Positions 36,589 to 44,547 of a stretch of DNA of 44,547 bases are shown piece after piece. The DNA is from Chloromonas sp. AAM2 (Eukaryota; Chlorophyta; Chlorophyceae; Chlamydomonadales; Chlamydomonadaceae). The notes beneath the pieces were generated by a model. It was not told the DNA's origin. It searched no databases and was given only the letters and a program-made list of their open reading frames with translations. The position numbers and the translations under genes were made by a program. Each line of letters begins with the position of its first letter. The stretch's first letter is position 1. The stretch covers positions 2,475-47,021 of the forward strand of contig QAXH01005574.1 in NCBI GenBank assembly GCA_004335635.1, read 5' to 3'.

Positions 36589-39500
36589 ATGGACCGCATC
36601 TTTGAGACCATTGCCAATTCCATTGAGCATACTGATGAGGACGCATTACGAGGCGCCGTGCGAGAACTGATGACGGCCACGGCGCAAGGACCGGATCCCA
36701 CCGAGGGTGATCGTCAGCTCGCGTGGGAAGTGTGCTGCCTTGCGTGGCATGCTTGCCTTGAAGACGCGGGCGAGACGCATTTGCACATTCTTCAGCAATC
36801 GGCAAGGTGACAAACTGGGATGGTAACACAAATTGCACAAAGTTGCAATGCCGTCATGCCTCTTCAAGGGAAAGCTGAGTACACGCAGGGACATGTACGA
36901 GGCTCTGTGCGAGGAGCAGCAGATGGACGTGACGCAGCAGCTGCAAGTGTTCCTCAAGGCAAGCTTGTGACGCATACGCCATTACAAGGCACATCTGATG
37001 TGGTGACAATCGTCTGCCAGCTCAAACATGGCTTGGGTAGTGAAAAGAGTAGAGGTTTGAGGTCTGGTTCATGCTGCCACTGTTAGAAATGAGCATCTGC
37101 TTGGTATATTTTCAACGTTTGTCCCCCTAACATCCAACGCATGTTACTGCTGCTGCTGCCATGCAGTTTGCAGCGCAGGCAGCCGCAAAGCACGACTTCA
37201 TCACTGAATGGATGATGATGAAGGCTCGGCAACTCAGCGCAGGCCATGGCGATTCTGTACTCGCAGCACGCATCACCGTGGCTAGCCTGCAGGTGGCAGC
37301 GCGCCTGCACCAACTGTCCCTTCAGGCCAACCTAACCGCCCACCTTGTGACGATCATTAACGGACCTGGTGTGGCCAATGTTCCTTGGCAGTAATCCTTA
37401 GCATGCAGCAGACGGAAAGATTGCAATGGAAACCCATGCCAACAGGGTGTGGGCGTTCACATCCTGTCTGTTATCATGTGAATCTACTACCATCCAACGT
37501 GTCTGTGCTTGCTTGTACATGACGTCTGTTTCGCTGCCTTGTCTGTTGCAGGCGTCAGTGGGCCTCAAAGGTTGCAGCTGGGGACTGCAGCGGCTCGTGT
37601 GCTGCTAGAGCAAGTGCTGAGTTGCGGCCAGCAGCAGCAGCTGGCAGCAGGGCAGGTGCAGGCATGGTCAGTCAGTGGGGCAATTGGCCAGGTGCCAGGG
37701 ACCAGCCAACCGGCCCCACCAGCACCACAAGTGATTGAGGGCGGTGATGCACATGCGCTGATAGTGGCCAGGGAGTGCATTGCACTGCTCACACGTGCGG
37801 ACGAACTACTCAGCTGTGTTCTGACAGGAGAGGCCAGCCACATGGGTGTAACCGACCTGGAGAGCAGGGCTGGTGATGATGCGAAACAGGCAAAGGGTCT
37901 GCATGTGCAGGTGAGGCACAGCAAAGTGGCCATTGTTTAGGAAGGCAAGCGTGGAATCTTACAAAGCAGCTACTGTTCGGTTCGTTAGAATTTGTTTGCC
38001 TACCAACAGACGCAGTGGATTTCACATCATTAGGAATGCCCTTTTCTTAGTATTGAGAGCGGGGCTGGCTTGTGAGGTAAGTGCCCCCCACCTCCCCCAA
38101 TGTAAGAGGAAGCCAACATGCCACCACACACATGGACACCACTAGGTGGGCTCTACTCTGGTAGGTCTCACCTACTGCCGTCACACACAGGTAGCATTGA
38201 CACAATCTGCCCCCAGGTGCGGCGTCTGTTGGTGGGTTGCTACCTCCGGCTGGGCCTGGCACAGGAGGCGGTGCAGCGAGCCAACGACTGCTGGGCAGCA
38301 GTGCAGCAGCAGGCGCTCAGTGGCAGCACAGATGCATGGGACGTGTGGCTGCTGCTGATCCAGGCCATGGTGGCAGCAAAGGTAGGCACGCACTGCCTCT
38401 CACGTGCACGTGAGTGATGTGGAAGAGCAGAGATGCTGCTGTAGGATGAGAACACCTACTTCAACAGCATGCACAGGTCTGCAGCACCTGTACACGGGCT
38501 GCTACCCAGGCGGTCATACAGTCTCAAGTGCTAAGGTTCTGATACCTCTCAGGCCGAGACAGGGGCACACCTGCAGCAGCAGCTCAGCACAAGTACAGCG
38601 CAGGCCGGTCACCCTGTGACACGTATACCACACTTGTGTGCAAAACCACGACTTTGACAGTCAGAGAGGCGCATCAGGGGCCATGCATCAGTGACAGACC
38701 CCAGGCCAGCAGAAGCCCAGCCTTGCGTTTCAGCTTTGTGCCATATCTTCTGTGCATGAATCCTTGCAGGAGGTAAATCGTGCTGCTTGTGAGGTTGCCT
38801 GCATCGCCCGGCAGCCCTCAGTAGCCTGCCCCATGGCTGCACTACAGACAGCACTGGTCGTCATCGTGCAAGCATTGCCTGTTCTGGACAGAGCAGTAAG
38901 TGACCCAGTCAGCGCTCAGGAGGCTGACGATCACCATCGCCACCAACAGGCAGCACAGCAGGTAATGAGGGCACACGTCTTGCACCTTGGTGCAGTTGAG
39001 TTTAGCTGTGAGTGCTCCATATTAAGAGTCATCCTTGTAAAGACTTCATTTAAGACCATCAAATCAAATTCTTCCTTCCTCTCCTGTTACTGCCATTCTG
39101 ATGGACAAGCTCTACCATGTGAGGACGTCAAAGGTAGTAAAGCTTGCCGTTCACTCCTCAACGGCGTCGCAGCTTGCTTCATATAACTGGAGCCTACGAC
39201 AAAAGTTCCCACCCTTTGCTGTTTGTGCAGGTGCATGCAGTAGTGACACAGGTGCAGCAGGCCCTGGTGGTTGCGGTGGAAGCAAACAGCCAGCAGCAGG
39301 CAGCGCCCCTGGTGGCAACAGTTGTGTGCGAGCTCCTGCGCTCGCAGTCTGGCGGGATACAGGAAAGACTGTCAAGGCTGCCAAAGGCTGTTGGGCCAGC
39401 AGCAGCAGAATCAACAACATCAACAGGAATGGCAGCAGGAACAGCAGCAGCAGCAACAGCAGAAGCAAGCAGTTCCAAAGCAGCAGCTTACGGCTGCCAT

Positions 39501-42500
39501 GCACTGGCACTGCTTGCTGCACCCTGCCTGATGCGGGCCATCACGGGCGCAGGGCCGGCATGTCGGGCTCAGTGCCACGCAGCCCTGCACTCGGCGGCTG
39601 TGGAGGACTACCGCAACAGGTGGGATTGCCACTTGCTGCTGTGCGCTGCTGAAGCTGCAGCCAGTCCCAGCTCGCCTTGTAGGCCTGCACAACACGGTTG
39701 CCTGCCGACCGCATTGTGTCCACTGGCACATAGAAAAAGAAGTTGGCCAGTTCTGGGACAGTTTTTGCGTCTGACACTAGAACCTCGTGTGTGGCCACCT
39801 GTCCCAAACGAGTCTTATCTTATAAAAAATGACAAACTCACATCGTTTGGGACAGGTGGCCACACACGAGGTTCTAGTTATTTTGGTAATGAGCCAACTC
39901 TGTTGTAGTACTACAAGATGGGAGGTGGAGTGTCCTTGACAGACATACTGTGTTTGGTGGTGATCACGTCACTGTCGCTGTGAGAACCACGCACAGCTAA
40001 TTGCACACCAAGGCTGACACATGCTCCCCACAACGGGCACTTACAACACCAGTTCCAGTGGCGTTTCCAAAAATTGTCCCAGAACTGGCAAACTTCTTTT
40101 TTTACTTGAGATTTTGTTGTTAGTTACGTCTGACCTTCATGCCGAGTACCAAGAGCGGCTAGGCTAAACTGAGATTGACACCGGGTTGTGTGGCCTTGTC
40201 GGCTGCGCAGGTGCTACAGCAGTGCTCGTGCTCTGCTGGCGGCTGCCTGCCTGCTGGCCAGTCCCGGACAGGAGGCCGGCACCACGCGCCTCATGGCCTG
40301 CTGCGACCTGGCAGCAGGGGAGTTCCCGAGGGCCAAGCAATACCTGGAACTGGCCGAACAGCATGAACCGGGTAGGACACACGTCCCTTCACCCGCCTGC
40401 CCGCCTGTTGCACCTGCCCGCCTTCATCCTGCACCGCAGCCACCCCCTCTGCCTATCACACCTGCCCACGTGCCTTCCTGCCCGGCTTCCGTACGTTGGC
40501 TTCTGTTGCACGCCCTGTGGGCCACGGTGTGCTGTGCGTGTGCTGCTACAGGTGTGAGCAGCACGTGCCTGCTCACCATCCGCCTTCTGGCTGCAGAGCA
40601 CCAGTGGCAAGAGGCAATCAACGGCACACATCGGCTGCCAGGACTGGCCAGCTTTCATGTGGGGCACCTGCAGGCAGGTCATGGGACTCTCAAGCCTGCA
40701 AGGCACACTGTGCCTTCTCAACATTCACCTTTCAATGTAGCCCAGTTGCTGTGTCAGCCTCTTCGGTAGACAGACCTTGATAATTAAAGGGTCACACACA
40801 GAGTTGCAACTATTCACATGCTCCACGATGGGTACCAAGGTGATTTAATAGTCGAGGCCCACAATGCTGAGGTTTGCTCGGGCAGACATACCAAGCATTT
40901 CTTGACACCAAAATCATGCACTGGAACAATTCATGCCATCAAGACATTGTCCACATGGTCCTTCAGGCAGTATACCAAGAGGCAGCCATGTACTGGCCAG
41001 GAAGTACCGGCCAGCCCCAGCCCGCCTCCCCATCAATAGCAGCAGGCGCAGCTCGTCTGGCTGTGGAATCCATGGCTGTCTACAAGCGCCACATGCAGCA
41101 CGCCAACCCACATGGCGCCTCCTCCGCCGCCTCCACATTGCCAACATCACGAGCCTGCCAGCAAATGGTGGAAGCAGCCTGTCTGTACATGCAGCACGCA
41201 ATGCAGCGGCCAGGCGGTACGGCAGGCAATGCTGCAGACCAACTTCTGGGTCATGGGCAGTGTGACGGTCCAAGCGATGTCGGTGGCGAAGGAGTGGTGC
41301 GGCTGCTGTGCGAAATGCTGGAATGGGCGCCGGGCGCTGTGCGGTCAGTGTCAAGCAACGAAGACCTGCAAGTGCGTGCGGACAAGCTGGCACAACCTTA
41401 TATAGCATATAGCCTCACCATCTGGGTGCATGAGGTGGTGCTGATGCGCTCCTGTGTCGTGCGTGCCAAACACGCAGTGGCTGGTTGTAGCTGTTGGCCA
41501 GCACTCAAGCCCGTGATGGTGAGTGTCCAGGTTTATCTCTACGCCAGCGGGGATGCATACAGGGCTCAGGGCTCTGTCTGTTCTTTTGCGTTGCCATGGC
41601 ACCCAACTGGACAGCCTTGCCTTGTCTTGTCTGGCTCTGCTGTGCTGTGCTGTGCTGTAGGTGCAGCAGTTGTGTGCCGCTGTCTACAGGCTGGGCTGCT
41701 GGGCCCTGCATGCCGGCAAGTGGGCCCTGTGCAGCACGGCATACCAGGCCAGCCTCAACCTGCACGCACATACCACCGGTGACCGCACCGATGCAAGCAA
41801 GGGCTGTGAACCAGTAAGTGCAGGCACGTGCTCATAGCTCAAGTCAGTCGGTGCATGACAGCCACCGCCTTACACCGCACACTGGTTGATGTTTTCCGAT
41901 TGCTTTGGAGTTGTTCCAGTAAGCATGTGTGAACCGAGTGTGGGACAGCACACATGTGCAGAGTACTGGCGAGTATGCCACATGCAGCCTTCAGTGCACC
42001 TGCATAGCATCTTTGCCAGCACAGGCTTTTCTCCTGTGATGTCAAGATAAGAGGCAGCGGTGTGTGTGCATCTACAGGTATTGGCTCGCTGCTGTGCAGC
42101 GTATGCTCTGGTACAGCAGGCTGGTGCTGCCGATGGTGGCGGCAAAGACAGTGGAGCTCTAGTGGTAAGCTCGCTTGGGCTTACAGTGTCGCTGTTCTGG
42201 CAGGTGCAGTCACACTGTTGTCTGGTGGCTGCTCGCACCTAAATGCTTGTTTCAGTCAACATCAGTACGTGTCCAACTGCAATCATAAACAGGACGTTGC
42301 CAGCGCACAGTTTACAGCAGCTGCGCATAACACTGTATGCGTGGTCCACACCTCAGGTTGGGCGTGCAGGGCCACTGCTGGCACAGGCACGTGAGCTGCT
42401 CGCTTCTCAAGACGTCAGCCTGGCTGATGACATGGCAGACTCAGAGGCAAACGCTACAGTAGGCGGCCCTATTCTGGGTCAGATGACGGCTCGACTGCTC

Positions 42501-42578
42501 AGATGGACCAATTTCTGCAAACAACCGACTAGTGACTTTGTTCTGCACTGTGGCCATTCAACTTTCAGGTACAGCTGA
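36589..42578 (+). CDS. TPR/helical-repeat protein, candidate SPO22/ZIP4 meiotic factor, about 890 aa
   Basis: Probable exons: 36589-36806, 36889-36958, 37167-37292, about 37578-37910, 38217-38381, 38770-38961 (or to 38895), 39231-39619, 40211-40371, 40552-40673, 40967-41371, 41661-41813, 42078-42164 and 42321-42578. The product is almost wholly alpha-helical with TPR-like pairs: LLVGCYLRLGLAQEAVQRAN, WDVWLLLIQAMVAAK, ARALLAAACLLASP, CCDLAAGEFPRAKQYLELAE, and YRLGCWALHAGKWALCSTAY. An N-terminal segment (LAWEVCCLAWHACLEDAG) and the overall length near that of plant ZIP4 suggest the SPO22/ZIP4/TEX11 family, a scaffold for meiotic crossover proteins on the chromosome axis. No catalytic motif is seen. 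A low-complexity Ala/Ser/Thr run occurs near 39405-39475. Exon 4 start, two GC donors (36959, 40674) and the 3' end are uncertain. Another TPR protein is possible. Confidence 0.5.
39732..40104. mobile_element. Nested-palindrome MITE-like element inside an intron
   Basis: Outer inverted repeats lie at 39732-39767 and 40069-40104; the core AGTTCTGGGACA and flanking AAAAGAAGTTTGCC are shared with a few changes. Inside them, 39776-39811 and 39843-39878 are a perfect 36-bp inverted repeat (starting ACTAGAACCTCGTGTGTGG) around a 31-bp loop. The element lies in the intron between exons 39231-39619 and 40211-40371 of the SPO22-like gene. Related single ends occur at 2086 and 20771, so this is a dispersed family. 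No transposase frame is seen, so it is non-autonomous. Confidence 0.8.
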
Positions 42579-43433
42579 GTTTTGCTAAGTTCAGAGCCAA
42601 TTGTCCATCAAATTCCTTCGTGCTGATCAGAAAAATGACTGATTATTGGGCCCTAGAATGGGTCGTACCTAGGATCTCAATTACACCTGAGCTGGCCATG
42701 ATGTGTGCATGTGTACGTGCTGCAGCACGTCTGGGGTACTGGATGCCAAAGAGGGCGGTACAGTCACTGCCCCCTACAGTCAGTGCCCCTATAGTGGGCC
42801 ACCCCAGTAGTGGGCCACCAGCGTTTTTTTCTGGCTGTAAATGCAATCTTCCACCATATTACTTGGAGTTCTTATTAGAACTTCTGGGACACCTAAGCAT
42901 TGATTGTAGCCCAAAATCGGTCACCAGTGCATAACCCGAATCGTGTGTTTGTGAACTTACAATGTTGCTCCATATCATTCAAGCAAAAGCGAAGTACACC
43001 AAACAGAAAGTGATCACAGTGTTTATCAATGACGTAAGCCTACTTAAAAAAAGTTTTGTTGTTGTCTCATCACCCTCCCGTGTAAAATTTGACTAGTTTT
43101 GCATGGCACAACAGTTACACTCTTGATGGCGCCCGCACACGAATCTCGCGAGCTATGATTACTCCTCAAGTGGAGGGTTTGCCCCTAGCTGTATCAGGTG
43201 CTCTGGCAATCCTGGCCCTTTTTGACGAAGAGAACGTGGTGTGCATACCTTTCTTAAAGTCAAACGACGTGCAGAAATCATGGGCATGGTGACATACAGG
43301 CGCATGCATCGTGTGCATACAGTTGGCGATGTCTGTTGCGGTTGCAGTTACACGACGACAACGTGCAGCCATCCACTTACCTCGTGCTGATGCATTTTCG
43401 TAAGCAGAATTGTACACCACATCAGTTGTGGAC
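42579..43433. other. Intergenic, no gene seen
   Basis: Frames are short. Small direct repeats such as AGTGGGCCACC (near 42795-42820) occur. The interval may include further 3' exons of the SPO22-like gene, since a GGTACAG donor-like site precedes its predicted stop. Confidence 0.35.
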
Positions 43434-43712
43434 ATGCTTACGTTGAGGGTTCAACCAAGGGACTGCGGACCACGAGGAGCCCTCGAGCTGAAGCCGGCAA
43501 GCCATGAGGTAAGCTGTGCTTCGAGGATGGCCGCCGTGTCCGGAATAGCTGCTGCTCTGTAAGCCGGGTTTCGCGTGTATGCCTTCTAGGTCAGCAAGGA
43601 CCAGCCACCTGCTCTGGCCAGAACTGTGAGGAAGCGGAGTTTGCCAGAGTCCAGCGAGTCAAGCCGGGAGGTTAAAAGATTGAACGTTGAACTAAGTAGT
43701 GCCCGTCTGACA
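43434..43712 (+). CDS. Possible small two-exon gene, unknown
   Basis: ATG at 43434 opens a 25-codon exon that meets a GAG|GTAAGC donor (43508). After a CTTCTAG acceptor (exon from about 43591) the phase-0 continuation VSKDQPPALARTVRKRSLPE is polar and basic and either splices again at GAG|GTTAAA or runs to a TAG near 43712. The splice signals are good but the product is not recognised. It may be the 5' end of a longer gene that includes the frames at 43763-44213. Confidence 0.25.
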
Positions 43713-43762
43713 TAGCACAGCAGTCCACCACCACGAGCGCGAGCACGAGCACAAGCACGAGC

Positions 43763-44213
43763 ATGAATAGGTCCTGGAAGCGATGTGTTTCAGGCCGTCA
43801 TGGCTGGCTTGTGTGTCCGCTGAAATTCTTGTGGGTCGCGTGTTGTGGACGTCGTCATGGCCATGCGCCCAAGAAGCACTTTGAGGAGCGTGACTTTGAC
43901 TACATCAGTCCCGCTGAGCTGTATCTCGATCCGTCTATTTTTTAAGACTTCAAGACAACCTTGCTGGGTCGCGAAGTGCCTCCTCAAACCCGTAGCAACG
44001 AACAGCTGAGGCGTAGTGGGTTTCAGAGTACCGACGAGCAGCTGTGGGTGCGTTGTTGTATCGAAGGCAAGCTCGCCTACTGGTGAAATGCAGCGCATGG
44101 AGGTGTTGCAGCATGTGCTCAGTGCCTACTCGCCACCAGAGGAGCAGCCTGAGCTCTTTCCAATCAAGGTTGGGCTGTTCAGGCTTGACAGTGACCTGAA
44201 CCAAACGTCCTGA
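43763..44213 (+). pseudogene. Broken ORF of unknown origin
   Basis: Protein-like sequence (KKHFEERDFDYISPAELYLD) meets TAA at 43943 directly after a six-T run. The same frame then stays open for 46 codons (from DFKTTLLGREVPPQTRS to GKLAYW) to a TGA at 44084. At that point the adjacent frame takes over with MQRMEVLQHVLSAYSPPEEQ to 44213. This looks like one coding sequence interrupted by a stop and a frameshift. Alternatively, small introns might skip the defects. I do not recognise the family. Confidence 0.3.
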
Positions 44214-44547
44214 AACTTGTCATAAGCTCACATGGCACATAGAAAATAGGATAGCCGCGGGCCGGGGGATCCGTGTGCGGCTGGGGGTGGCCAACCGCAC
44301 AGATGGTCTCCAGGTGGTCACTTTATGCACGTTTTGGCCCAAATCCTGGCGCCGCGAACATTGCGATGCTTCAGACTATTGTGTAACTATTTAAGCAAGC
44401 CTCCTGAGGTCTCGGAGGCCTCTGTGCCGCCGACCAGAGTCCTCACATCCACAGACAGCTGCGAACGATATCTTTCAAATACGGCAGTTCATGCCAGAGC
44501 AAGCGGCGCCACCCCACAACAAGGCGGCTTGTTACCTTTTGAGGTCA
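44214..44547. other. Right edge, nothing recognised
   Basis: No convincing exon, RNA gene or repeat is visible in the last 330 bp. Confidence 0.4.

Overview
This window is nuclear DNA of a eukaryote, most likely a green alga. The genes have many short introns (GT-AG, a few apparently GC-AG). The alpha-tubulin is of the chlorophyte/plant type with the usual EEY end, and a chloroplast/cyanobacterial-type DUF1997 protein and a MYB-WRKY regulator are present. Base composition looks only moderately GC-rich, which fits a trebouxiophyte-like alga better than Chlamydomonas. That placement is an inference. All gene models below were spliced by eye and checked only for reading-phase closure.

Layout, left to right: a foldback (MITE-like) element fills the left edge (1-511). 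A minus-strand Rdx (SelW/SelH-like) exon follows, with a Cys-rich tandem-repeat ORF just upstream of it. A six-exon membrane protein (+, 2350-5267) converges on an eight-exon RecA-fold gene resembling SWSAP1 (-, 8344-5549). That gene shares a 391-bp divergent promoter with a 16-exon cytosolic 5'-nucleotidase-family phosphoesterase (+, 8736-15467). Next are a DUF1997 protein (+, about 16328-18904), a weak orphan exon pair (about 19609-20005), and a secreted polysaccharide deacetylase (-, 22543-20825). The deacetylase is divergent, over 174 bp, from a TTC14-like TPR protein with a basic tail (+, 22718-25032).

The most striking gene is at 26504-30825. It encodes a predicted 803-residue chimera of an R2R3-MYB domain and a single variant WRKY zinc-finger domain (WRKEGYH in place of WRKYGQK), followed by acidic and Met-rich tails. 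One MYB exon is duplicated 5.8 kb away (32528-32770), beside a 31-bp minisatellite. Alpha-tubulin follows (33514-35674). A long TPR/helical gene consistent with the meiotic SPO22/ZIP4 family comes next (36589-42578) and carries a nested-palindrome element in one intron. The right edge holds a weak two-exon model and a broken ORF.

The genes are not an operon and no single pathway links them. Two of them, SWSAP1-like and SPO22/ZIP4-like, would both belong to homologous recombination/meiosis if the assignments hold.
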